Assembly (NCBI GenBank): GCA_017506865.1
Contig: JAFCMP010000223.1
Span: 186,001 to 250,000 of the forward strand
Source of the DNA: Tribonema minus
Taxonomy: Eukaryota; Sar; Xanthophyceae; Tribonematales; Tribonemataceae
Direction: 5' to 3'
DNA: 64,000 bases
Shown here: one piece after another, positions 47,701 through 58,729 of the stretch
Layout: each line of letters begins with the position of its first letter
Numbering within the stretch: the first letter of the stretch is position 1
Notes under the pieces: model-generated
The model's input: only the letters and a program-made list of their open reading frames with translations
What the model was told of the DNA's origin: nothing
Database searches by the model: none
Position numbers and translations under genes: made by a program

Positions 47701-50476
47701 CCCAAACCCTAACCCCAACCCTAATCAGGTGGGAAGTGACCTGGCGCCTGAGCTGAGCAAGCTAAAACGGCAGCTGACGCAAGCCGAGGCTGAGCGTGAT
47801 GGCGCCCACCGACAGTTACGTCGGTTACACAAGAGCACCGCCAGGGAGGAGAGAGCTGCCACCAGGCTGGTCCACGCGCTACTTGGGTCTGCAGCTACTA
47901 CTGAAACATGGGGGCAGCAGCAGGTACAGACACCAAGATATACTTCCTGGCCTTGAAACTTTGATGATATCCAACATTTTCCACTACTATGTGAAGCTGA
48001 GAGTTTGCAGCCAATAGCTTGGTCTCTTTTGATGGTGACATCACGATGTCCTATGTTCTGCAGCTACTGTGTTCAGCAGCAGCGAAGGCCACATGGGTTT
48101 CATGCCGGCCGGCAAATGCTGATTGCTGTCCATGTCTGTGATCCTCCAATTGCACAGATATCAGTAGGCACTAGGTACACATGGCATCTTAGACAACGGC
48201 CGGGGCTGGGTCCCTTGCCACCTGTGATGTACTCGCTCAAAGAATTTAGACTCCGAGTCCCCATGTTGCCCATTTATGCACGCGGAGAAGTTGCATCAGC
48301 AACGATGCCAGTTACATATGCGCGCCTGCACTCTCTGTGCTCTGACTGGTTCAGCTGGCAATGTAGTCACATGTCACATGTGACTCTAGGAAAGACAGCA
48401 AGAGTTTCTCACCAATTGTATGCGTCATACATTGCAAATAGTGATTTTTTGGGTGAACTGATAGTATGTACCGATTATCATGTATGAACAAACAACACGC
48501 CGAAGTGTATGCACGCTCTATAGCCTGGGAGGGCACACAATGGCTACATTACAGAAGTATGCAGTTGGCGTTTCCGTTGGTCCGAGATTTTAGTGCCGTG
48601 ATGCAACTGCGTGGCTTGTACTCTGTTTCTCGCCAAGTACTGCAAAAGCCTCACTGCAGTGCCTACTTGTGACCAGTTTTGCAACACTGCCCTAACCCAA
48701 CGCAAAACCCTACCTCAAATCCTAACTTCAACCCTAGCAGGTCACAACACGCCCGCACCAGCAAGTTCAAGTCCCAACAGACCTGGCACTGCAAGTAGCG
48801 CAGCCAGCTTACGGCCGCATGAAGCTCCTGGCTAAGCGCTGCCGCCAACTAGAGGCCCTGCTGCGTGACCGAGAAGATCGGCTAGACTTGCTAGAGAGCT
48901 GCAGGCTGGAGCTCATTCGGCGACTACGCGCAGCACAGGGCAGTAGCCAGGTGACAAGCACTCTGGAAGTACACCTGCAGTACACAGGGAGTACGCATCT
49001 GGCGGTGAACTGCGCCCCCGAAGTGACACTGTCTGGTCTGCCAGCAACAGGGACGCCGTACACCCATTGCGCAACTTGCCCCTACCCAAACCCCCACATT
49101 GATTACTTGCATGCGCCGTCATGCCGCACCCGATATACTTGCTTGGTCTGCAGGTGGTCGCAACTCTGTGATGCATGGCATCAGCACCGGCTCACATGTG
49201 TGCACCGGCACAGGATGGGCTTCTGAAGTCTAAGGCCTGGGGCTAGGGCAATGCTAACCCTGACCCAACTGTGAAGGCGTACTGCACAAGTGCACGCACA
49301 CATGTGTACTTAGTCTATACCTGATGACTAGCAGTAGCCTGAGGCACTGTTGCGCATCCTCCAGTGCACCACTATTGCGGCTGCTGCTAAGTGGGGCACG
49401 GCGATGCGGCACTGCCAACACGAGCCTGGTGTGTTGTACGTTGCGGCACAACGGCAGCAGCTGCATGGTCATCAACAGCATGGCAAGACTCAGTCATATG
49501 ACCACAAGTATCGTCAACCAGTGGCCCACTTGCAGCGGTGCCACACTGCACCAGCAACGCTCAGCCATTGCTGGCTCACCATCCTTGCTTGAAAGTGCAA
49601 CGGCGCGGTCACGGTGTCTACGGTTACAGTAGTGTGCCACCATTGGACGGGACCGCCGCGCTGCGCACTGCTCCCTCCATGTTCAACACCGCTGCTGCGA
49701 AGCCACGTTCTCTGCAGTCATGCGCCAGCTGTCACATCTGAGCCGGCGACAAGCATTGCTCCCCCGCTGAACTGAGCACTGCTCTGTCAATGCTCACACC
49801 ATCGCCGCCAGGCTGCAGTACGAGCTTAAAGGCGCCGCTGCTGAGCGTTGATGTGATGAGCCACTGAGCACTGCTCCCTGCTTGCTTGCTTGTAACTGCC
49901 GCCCCGCAGGGCCGGCACGGCGGCGTGGAGCTGCAAGACGAGCTGAAGACGCTGCGCGCGGCGCAGCAGCAGCAGGCCGCCTACATCATGCGCCAGCAGG
50001 GCCTGCGCAGCAAGCTGGAGGCCTACCGCTCCACCGTGGTCACGCAAGAGCGCGTCATTGCCAAGCTGGAGTCGCTGCTGCGCGCGTCGCCGCGCCCGGA
50101 TGTTGACAGTTACAGGGGTGGCGGTTACGGCAATTATGGTGGGGGAGGCAGGGACCCCACGCCCCCCGAGTCGCAGCGCTGGTGGGCGGGGGACTCAGAG
50201 GGGAGGGAGAAAGAAGCGCGATCGAAGGCGAATGCTGCCGCCACTTCAAGTGCAACTTCAAGTGGCTGGACGGAAGAGGTGGTTGAGCTCAAGGCCAGCC
50301 TGCGCGCGCGGGACGAGCGCATATCTGTGCTCGAGGAGCAGATGGTGGAGAATGCCAAGGCGGCACAGGAAGAAATATCCCGGCTGCGGCTGTTGCTGCT
50401 GGATTGCGATCTCGATAGGCCCACGCCGAGGGGGGCGCGGTGGGAGGGAAGGGGCTCCAGCAGGGGCGGGCGTTGA
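44784..50476 (+). CDS. C2-domain/coiled-coil protein, CCDC33-like, intact copy
   Basis: Six exons with agreeing phases: 44784-44987, 45373-46630, 46930-47141, 47729-47923, 48741-48950 and 49910-50476, 2646 nt, 881 residues, from ATG 44784. Exon 1 and the start of exon 2 read like an N-terminal C2 domain (SLCVHVRSARSLP, GWNDILQ, then DPRLFLSIINQNN). A second globular part follows (VLLYTFFGYAALRKT, YALLHLPHRPEGQFTLSS, EYRVTMKVFG), then a Ser-Pro-Arg-Gln repeat around residues 395-418. Exons 3-6 are coiled coil: QRLEELGKGLKQLQAMLEKR, LSKLKRQLTQAEAERDGAHR, KRCRQLEALLRDREDRLDLL, RSKLEAYRSTVVTQERVIAK and ERISVLEEQMVENAK. C2 plus long coiled coil is the layout of CCDC33 and related ciliary/centrosomal proteins; that assignment is tentative. 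A dead inverted copy lies at 14589-19383. Donor choices at 44987 and 46630 were picked by phase. Confidence 0.78.
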
Positions 50477-51102
50477 GCGCGCATTGTCTTTACAGGGTAC
50501 ATGTATCGATACTTGAAAGTACATACATGTACACCAGTAATGATTCCGCGTGAGCAGAACATTGCAGGCCACAGCTGGTGGGTATGCTTAGTGTGTCGAC
50601 TATATACTTCGAAGCGCGATCGCAGATTCCTTGTCTTAGACTACATGACACGGGCGCGGTGACTGACTGGTAATTGAGGTCCAGTGTGCATTCGAGCCTC
50701 TGCTGCTTGTACTGACATATCTGTTGTCAGATTTGACAATGTATTTGCTGATGCAAACGCATGCTGTTGAGGATTGCTCATTGATGTACAGGTACATCCA
50801 ATGGTAGTGGTGTGTAATCGCGTGCACAATCCGCAAGCGCTTCATGTGTCTGTCGCCTAAAATCATGCGCACGGACCACCGCCGCGCAAAACACACAGCG
50901 ATGCACTTTTGCCTGTACTCATGTATTGCGTGTACTACATAGTATAAGATTCACTTGTGTATATTATTGAAGGCTGTCCAAAGCACGAGACCACTGGCAC
51001 CTTTCGCTGCGAGCACACGCACTGCACAAGAGCTTCACAACATCCTGCATATTCCATAGCGGCTGCCGCCCCTCTTAAGCGGAAGAAAATGTAACTACAT
51101 GC
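50477..51102. other. 3' flank shared with the inverted copy
   Basis: No gene. The stretch 50640-51100 matches 13980-14440 in inverse orientation (for example GAGACCACTGGCACCTT near 50978 and CTTCACAACATCCTGCAT near 51033), continuing the segmental duplication beyond the gene. Confidence 0.7.
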
Positions 51103-51475
51103 AAGTACAGCTGCTGGAGGCTGTGGCGACGGAGTATGCCAGCAGGATGTCAGGGCCCAGAGGAGCGCGCCCTAAAGCTCTTAAGGGCGTTGCCCTGGCG
51201 CGCTTACGCTCGGCACTGTCGGCAGCGCTCCACATGGCGTACTCTGGCCGTGTCATGACACACATGGCAGAACCCGGGGGGGGGGGGCACATGGAGGAGG
51301 GCGTATATGGGAGGATCCCGAAATGCCATTTGGCGGTTGCGGCGTTTGAGTGGTTGTCGTTGAGACACATTCAGACTGTCACACGACATGTAGATTCCGT
51401 ATAGCAAGCTTTAAGTTCAATGCCATTCATCGGGGCTTTTTCGCGCCCTGAGCGAGAATTAATAAAAAAGTACAA
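51103..51475 (+). mobile_element. LINE 3' fragment at the site equivalent to the larger LINE
   Basis: Begins GCTGGAGGCTGTGGCGACGG inside the endonuclease C-terminal region and ends TTAATAAAAAAGTACA. Both flanks match those of the element at 11326-13965 (CTCTTAAGCGGAAG before; ATCTCAGCACATGTGTACAC after), so it is probably the same insertion, copied with the surrounding block and then internally deleted. A clean target duplication is no longer visible beyond AAGTACA. Confidence 0.8.
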
Positions 51476-51519
51476 CGTATCTCAGCACATGTGTACACGA
51501 GTTGCATCTTTTGCTTCTT

Positions 51520-51600
51520 TATAGGGTTTCCGCCTCTCAAGCGGAAGTAACTCAAGTTCAATTTGTAAAGTGTCGAGTCCACAAGTACAGTGTGGAGCGC
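51520..51600 (+). repeat. Dispersed hairpin-containing module, copy 3
   Basis: TTCCGCCTCTCAAGCGGAA at 51528-51546 is a perfect 6-bp stem with a 7-base loop; GTACAGTGTGGAGCGCTCAT follows at about 51584. Confidence 0.7.
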
Positions 51601-53290
51601 TCATGAGTGAGCCTGAGACGATACACCATATAGGCCCACTGCGCCTGCTCTAAGTGACCACATGCCTCCAAATAAACGCCAATCATGGCCCAAATTCTAC
51701 CCAAAAACACAGCAGCACTGCCACATATTCCCTCTGCATGTTGGCACAACCCGCACAAAGGCAGTGGTAGGCCGCAAACTTGGAGCAAACCGCGGGAACC
51801 CCCCAAGCCGTGGGCAGCTTCAGAAGCAGACACTACCTCGTGCCCGGCACCAGGAAGTCACTGTGTCAAGCCCCGCTGGATGCAGGCCCAATGCCCCATT
51901 AATCGCAATGAAAGTGCGCCCCAATAACCTTGGTAGCAGACACATCAAAAGTGTCGAACAATATCCTCAAACCCCTGACACACAAAGATGTGCACGCGCC
52001 AAAAAGCACAAAGTGCTGAATATGCCGATCTGGGCTAGACCAACTCTCCCTCCCCAGCACTAACCGCGGGATGCCAGCTTCCTGAGTGTAATGGCCGCAT
52101 CATAAACCCTTAAAGCGGGCGCAGCTCTCAAACAATATTGCGCCGCCTTCTTCTTGAGTGCCCCGCTACTGTTGCCGCCGCAGCCTCCCCCCGGGCCGCC
52201 TAGAAGTGCGCCATCGCGGCTGCGCCCCAACGTCGCATGTCACGGCACCCATCAGAGTGCGCTGCCAATGCCATGATCTGCTGTTACGTACGCCCTGCTA
52301 CTGCCGTGCCCATCTAAAGCTGATGTCCCGCGTGGGCTGCTGCCACTGCTGGTGCTGCTGCTGCTGCTGCCGCACGTGCATCGCCACAGCCGCTAGCAGC
52401 GTTCCTGGCAGTGCCCCCCCTGCCCGTCCGCACGACGCCTCCTGCCTTCCCTACGGTTGCACACATCGCCTCCGTCAACGCTGCGTCCACACAGGCTCCC
52501 ACTTGCATGCGACTCTGCATGTACTCTGCATGTTTCCGCCGCCGCTGCTACACTCGCTGCAACCCCTGCGGTTGATCGCCCCGTCTCCTCTGCCCACAGT
52601 CACCAAAACAGCTCTGCATGTCGGAGCTGCAGCAGCCACCGCCCTCAGTGTTCCCCCTGCAGTTGCGCGCTGCCTCCGCCGCCGCAGTGCTCACTCAGGC
52701 TGTCACCCCCAGCGCTGTGTTGCAATTGCACCCGCTCCAGCGCGCGCCTGTACAGCGGTGCGCTAGCACTGCCGCGCACCGCGCCGTCGCAACACCAGCG
52801 CCAGCCTATCCCTAGCTGCCGCCAGCGCCGCCAATGATACCGCCAGGGTGTGCTGCTAGTACCTTGCTGCTGCGCGTATCCGCGTACCATAGCGCAGCCC
52901 TTCACCTTTGTATACAACATGCGCTGCATGCCTGCCTGAAGCTGCGCCACCATGACCGGACACTGAATGGTCAACATAAATGCTGCCGCTGCCACAGCTG
53001 AGCTGGCTGGCATTAGCCGCTGGTGTAGCGCGTAAGGTATCGGCTGCAGCTGCGCGCTGCAGCATGTGAGCCCCTTCCCCACAGCACCCCCCCATGTACC
53101 TAGTACACTCTGACAACAGTTGCTGCACCGGCAATGTCCTCACCGCAAGCGAGTTCTCCCGCGCCACAGCGTTCCTTGCGATGCTGGCGTGTGGATTAAA
53201 CCCCCCCTTTCATCCCTTCACTCCTCCTCTGCCGCGCGCCCGAGTTGAAAGTTACGGGCGGTTGCTGGGAGGGCAACGGCAGTAGAAACG
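51600..53290 (+). repeat. Roughly 1.8-kb repeat, copy 1
   Basis: Direct, diverged copy of 58860-60660. Shared landmarks in the same order: CCAAATAAACGCCAATCATG (51667; 58938), a GGGCCGCCTAG-(N)-AGTGCG segment (52194; 59434), GTTTCCGCCGCCGCTGCTAC-like (52530; 59764) and a CGGCAATGTCC-like segment near 53128. A shorter inverted copy is at 10330-10940. Pro/Ala-rich open stretches exist in both copies but are not conserved in length and contain frameshifts between copies, so I do not call a gene. An old mobile element or the remains of a duplicated gene are both possible. Confidence 0.65.
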
Positions 53291-53544
53291 AGCGACGCTA
53301 CTGCTGAGTCTGTGCCCGTGGGTAGGAGGAGAGTTCTTATGTACTTCATGTTTGAAGTTTTCAGTGTTGAGAAAAAGATTGTTTTGCACGAAGTGAGGTG
53401 GCAGGCTGCCCCTGGAATACGTATTCGCATATGCTCCGCGCCAAGCTCTTAGTCCCTGGCCGCTACCTCGCCAGATGTCTCGGCACTGGCAGTGGCGTAC
53501 CGACGGAAGTTGCCCTTCGTTCAACGCAGACAGCATGAGCCTTT

Positions 53545-56500
53545 GTGAAGTACAGCTTTAGCAGAGATGCTCGTGACCCTGGAGCAGCAGGACGAGAGCC
53601 GCCGTACTGGCACCGCCATCACCTAACTGTCCTGCAGCGAGCCTCGTACGAGCACGGCATCGTCAGCAACTTTACAACGCGACAGCAGCACACTTCACGT
53701 GGAGGCAAGCGTCCATCAACATCACCGGCCAGTAGAATACGCGCTCTAGGCAGACAAAAAAGATGGCAGGATGCTCTTCAACTTTTCAAGAGCATTGAGG
53801 ACCCCACCACTCCGCTTTCCGAGTGTTCGAGAGTATTGAGGACCCCACCACTCCGGAAGTGAGGGCGCTTCTCGCCGCCATGGCCTACAATCATCAGCCC
53901 CAGCACGCCATGACTGCACTGAGACAATTGCAGGGTTCAGGAGCCGTGGCCTTCCATGACTATCAGCTCGCCATTCATGCGTATGCAAAGGAGCTACCCT
54001 TTGAAGCCTTGGAGCTGCTGCACGAGACGGAGCGGGAGGGGCTTGCCTGGACTCATCGCGCATGCAGCACTACGCTGCAAGCGTTCGGCAAAGCGGGGCG
54101 GCTCAATGCCGCGCTGCAGCTGATTGGCGAGATGGAGCAACGAGGCATCAGTCCAGACCATATAGATTATCTCACGCTCACCGGGGCATGCGCCCGCGGC
54201 AACACTCGCGGCAACAACGTGATTCGCGCTGGCGACAGGGGCGGCAGCGAGCAGGTCTTAGAAATTCTGCGACGTATGCAAGACAAGGGTCCTGTGCCTG
54301 ACATTCGGCATTACAGTGCTGCAATGAAGGTTTGCATGACGGAGGGAAACTCAGCCAAGGCTGTCAACATATTTCGGAGTATGCGGGATCAGGTAATTGT
54401 GATGTAAAAAAGAAACAAAAAACATTTAGCTATAGATTTTTTTGGGCGTTAGGTTAGGTTGGGGGTAAGAGTTAGGGTGTCAATCACCGCATCTTTGGGT
54501 TTGAGGGGTGCTTTCTTGCATGTCTGCGACAATATTGTAGACGGGATGTGTTGCACAACCGTTGTGCATGAAAAGTGACTTTTCATGTTGAATTCAAGTC
54601 CATCAAGCAATACACACAGTCACAGTGGTGGCACCAAGACTGTTACATGCAATTGGTACTCATGTCCTGTGACTGAAACCATTAATGTGCAGGGACTCTG
54701 AGCGCAGTTTGCATGTGTTGTGGACATACTGTACTGCATTTGGTGCTGCCTATAGGTAAACACTTGACGTTTGCAGCCGATGTTGATTTCTGCTTCGACC
54801 TGTTCACTATGCCACGCCAGAACTATGCCATGCCAGATGCGGTGCTGTGTTTTGCACCTAGCATGTCATGCGTGGTGTGCTTCAATGGGTCATGAGTGTT
54901 CTGATCGACGCGCCATTCTGCATCGTGCTGCAGGGTATCAAACCGGATGTGCGGAGCTGGAATGTGCTGTTGAATGCCATTGGCAGAACGGGTCAGGTGG
55001 CCGGTATGATGGCATGGTACGGGGAGATGTGTTGAACAGGAGAACAGCCAACTGTTTACACCATGACCATTCTGCTGGATAATGCTGGGAAAGCGGGGGA
55101 GCTGGGCATCGCTGAGGGCATCTGGAGTGAGATGCTTGAGCACCAGCTGGCTCCCGATGTCAAGACCTACAACGCACTGATCATGTGCTACACAACAGCA
55201 AAGCAGCCGGACAAGGCGGAGGAAGTGCTTGCGGAGATGATCCAGTCTGCTGCTGTCAAGCCGGATGCCATCATGTTCACTAGGTGCGTACAAATGAATA
55301 TACTGATGGATTTGTGCCACAAAACGCGTGGTTCAAAGTTTGCCTAGCATGCCATTGCAGTGCCTGCCGATCACTGAAGCGTTGGTTGTCTTGTTGTGAG
55401 GCGACCCTAGGTAGAGCCGTTGTTGAAGTGGGGTTGTGTAACCGCCGGTACACGACATGCCTTTTGTGCTATATATAAGATACCCAGCACCATGACTTCC
55501 TGACAGGACTTCTCTCCACTGCCTTTGGCCGCTGGCTATGCTCTCATTTGATATGGGTTTACACACAGCACATGGGCATGTGGAACTGAGGTCTCAGGAG
55601 TCGCAAGGTGTGTAGTTCCAAGCTGTAGTCAGTAGTTCATAAACACAGCAGTGAGGCAACTCCTGCTTAATATCGCGATCCCGGCAGGACACGTGCATGG
55701 CACAAGTGTCGACAACACCTGGACGCACAGTCTGCAGCTACACCTTTATGCCGTGCCTTGACACTGCAACAGCTCAAGCTGGTGCACACCATGAAATCAC
55801 AGGCAGTCAGTACGCTCTCCAGTCAGTGCAGTGGACGCGTCATGTCAGCTGCATGGACCTTAATCATGACAATGTCACGCACAATATTGAAAAGCACCAC
55901 ACCGCCCTCCCTCCGGGCTAGCATTCAAACTCTAACAGCATTGGTGCAACTGAGTCTAGGTTTGGTGACAGGCACATTTTAGTTGTGCCAAACCACAGCT
56001 AGCTCTGTCATATGATTACTTTCAATGTCAATAGTGCTATTGGAACCCTTATCAGGGCCTGTGCTGACTTCAGGACTGTACTAAGCACGATGCGCCCTGC
56101 TTTGCTGCTTGTGCACCCCCCTCGCATGATCAGCGTCATGCAGGCATACATCAATGCCGAACGCCTGGATGATGCAGAGGGTGTCATCAGCAGGATGCGT
56201 GCTGCTGGGGCAGAGCCGATCTTGAGCACATGGACAGCCCTCATTATTGCAGCAGATGCTGTTGGAAATATCAAGAAGGCGGACCTGCTGTACTGCGATG
56301 CTCTGTCGTCAAAGGCAATCAACCCTTGCAGGCCAGAGCGAAGCCATTCCATCAGAGACTCCGCTGGCAATACTCTGCCCGTGGGTACTGTGGTGAGTGC
56401 AGTAGGTCCATGCAGGAGACAACTAAGCTTGAGATACATTATGTAGCACCTGCTGGCTTCCAAGCATGGTACTTCTGCCATGGCAATTCACAGGCAGTAA

Positions 56501-57546
56501 GCACCCATCTGTATCGGATTCACTTGCAGCTGCTAGGTGTTACAGTATCATGACATTGTCAGCCAGGCATGTACACATCAAGCTGAATCACTGACATGAC
56601 CTGGCCGATTTCTTGATTGGTGAACCGTAGATTCTGAAGTCTCGTGCCTGGCACTTGCATATAGTCATATACTTCGAAGTATGTGTCATAGTTCAAAGTA
56701 CATGGCAGCAATTTGAAACTGCTGTGTGGCGTTTCAGAGCCATTTTGATGGCGATGCATTTTTTATGTGGGCCAATTAAATAATTCCAAGTACATGCCTC
56801 AAATTATGCCAGACTTGGCGACTGGCAGAAGCGCTTCAACCGACGAGTAGGTCATGAGGTCCCACAACTGTTCTGAGTTAGCTGAAATTGCACACATTTA
56901 TCTGAAACCCAATTTTGTCACCAGTTGGTGGACAGATGATGTGCATGCGATCAGATTCAGAACCCAGATATTGGCCTGTCTGTCAACCGTAGTAAATTCA
57001 TCAGAGTTGGGTTGTCTAAAGTGCATTTGTCCATTTACCTTCTACACGTGGATCATTGCGCACCATTGTGGGGTTCCAGAAGTCCCTCCTTGATCCCTGT
57101 CAGCGCTTTACGTGGATTCTGTGTTCATCGTCACCATCTGCTGAATGTCACCATCATGATGATCAATGACATACAGCTGATGCAGCGGGCAATGGGTTTC
57201 GACACGTGGCACTCTTGCGACAGCTCCTGTACATGTTCGTGTCGCATGTCACTCTTTTCTGTGGCTGAATAAATGTTGACTTTACAGCACGTGGTTGTGG
57301 TTGCCCCTTCTGCCTCAGATTGATCTACATAGGCTGAACCGAGCCACAGGCCAGGCTGCCGTTCGGCATGAGCTGCGGGTGCGGCAAAAGGCTGCCGGCA
57401 GTCTGAGACGCGGAAAGCCGCTGTACATCATTACAGGCCAGGGTGAAGGCCTTTTACTAGCTGCTGTATCTGACACGCTCAAGTCCCAGGGCATCCGGCA
57501 CGTCTCGCACGCAGCACAGCCCGGCATCATCTATTGTACCTTTTGA
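53545..57546 (+). pseudogene. PPR-SMR gene, damaged copy
   Basis: Paralogue of the minus-strand gene at 20467-24231. Exons: about 53545-54392, 54934-55283, 56056-56392 and 57319-57546; junction phases match those of the other copy. PPR units include GKAGRLNAALQLIGEMEQRG near 54095, LAPDVKTYNALIMCYTTAKQ near 55150 and RLDDAEGVISRMRAAGAEP near 56160. The Smr exon has IDLHRLNRATGQ (Arg where the family has Gly in DLHGL) and YIITGQGEG. Two lesions: a 41-bp tandem duplication in exon 1 (ATTGAGGACCCCACCACTCC at 53794 and 53835) that shifts the frame, and an in-frame TGA in exon 2 (GEMC then stop, 55034-55036). Both PPR-SMR copies therefore look impaired as read, though in different places. Confidence 0.75.
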
Positions 57547-58215
57547 AAGCCATGTTGTTTGTTGTACAAGTATGTGTTGTCAATGCTGTTAATTGTGCTA
57601 GCATGCCACTGATGGGATGACCAACATGATGACATCATGATGATCATGATTGGATGGCCAACACGTCATCATCACATTGCAGGCGTGCAGGGGTGCGGAT
57701 GGCTCTACCAGTGGCAAGTCACGGCTGTCTGCTGCATCAGAATCAAGTGTTTCTGCGAGCGTCCAATTTGCTCACTGTTGCCACCGTGACATACATGTAT
57801 GCTAATTACGTGTATGCCTCCAGCCAATGGCCATTGAGCAGGTTAATGGATTTCTTTGCGCCCCGCTGATTGCTGCTTCTGCTTGACCATGGTGCACTGG
57901 CAGCATGCCTGTGCACTCTCAGGCAAGTGTAGCATATGCGTATGCATACTCAGTCTGTTCATGCCTGCCAATTAGACAGCTAGTGCAGCAAAGTGTAATG
58001 TGCATAACCATGGCATTACGTTGACCTGAACCGCATCATGGACACGGATCACCCCCGTGCAAAACACACGACCATGCACACCTAAGTGTTTACTCACGTG
58101 TTGCATATATGTATGTAGAGCGAATGAGAACAGCTTGCGCTGTGAGCCTCTGAGCATACGCACAGCGTATACTTACAAGCGCTGCATTACATACTGCATA
58201 TTTTATAGCCTAAGG
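57547..58215. other. Spacer with partial copy of the duplicated 3' flank
   Basis: No gene. 58060-58215 is a diverged relative of 50880-51060 (CACGACCATGCACACC, CGCTGTGAGC, TACTGCATATTTTATAG). Confidence 0.5.
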
Positions 58216-58335
58216 GTTTCCGTCCCTCAAGTGGGAGAAACACAGCACATGCGAGTACACAACGTGTACAGTGTTGAGCGCTGTGATTTTCTCGAGGCCA
58301 CCATGCAAGCACGCCGCCCCTTACTCCCTCCCATG
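58216..58335 (+). repeat. Dispersed hairpin-containing module, copy 4
   Basis: GTTTCCGTCCCTCAAGTGGG then AGAAAC forms a hairpin (GTTTC/GAAAC plus TCCC/GGGA). It is followed by GTACAGTGTTGAGCGCTGTG and ACGCCGCCCCTTA, as in copy 2 read in reverse. Confidence 0.7.
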
Positions 58336-58486
58336 CCGCAAGAACTTGATGCCACGATGTGGCGTCCGGACGCCTTCGAGCTGGCCCTGGCAGCACAGAG
58401 CGTGCACAGACTGTAAATGTCGCTCATGCTGAACCTTCTATGCTGTTCGACTACGTTGCAGTGTTGCCACCACACTATTATAGTAC

Positions 58487-58632
58487 TTTTTATTAATTCT
58501 CGCTCAGGGCGCGAAAAAGCCCAGATGATTGGCATCTAGCTGTAAGGAATCTACATGTCGTATGACAGTCTGAAAGTGTCGCAACGACAACCACTCAAAC
58601 GTCGCCGCCGCCAAATGGCATCTCGGGGTCCT
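58487..58632 (-). mobile_element. Short LINE 3' fragment
   Basis: 146 bp, almost identical to the 3' end of the element at 11326-13965, from AGGACCCCGAGATGCC to the A-tract, joined to GTAC at 58483-58486. No target duplication could be found. Confidence 0.88.
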
Positions 58633-58729
58633 ATCATAAAACTAGTCTGAGATGATCAACTAATTCGCCTTCACTGTGGCACTGCGCGGCACAAGGTTGA
58701 TGTTCATGTTGCCATCAAAGATTAAGTGT

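Noticed and set aside
52158..52766. Pro/Ala/Cys-rich open frame in the roughly 1.8-kb repeat
   Set aside because: The frame is not conserved in the second copy at 59350-59994, and GC-rich triplet sequence keeps several frames open by chance.
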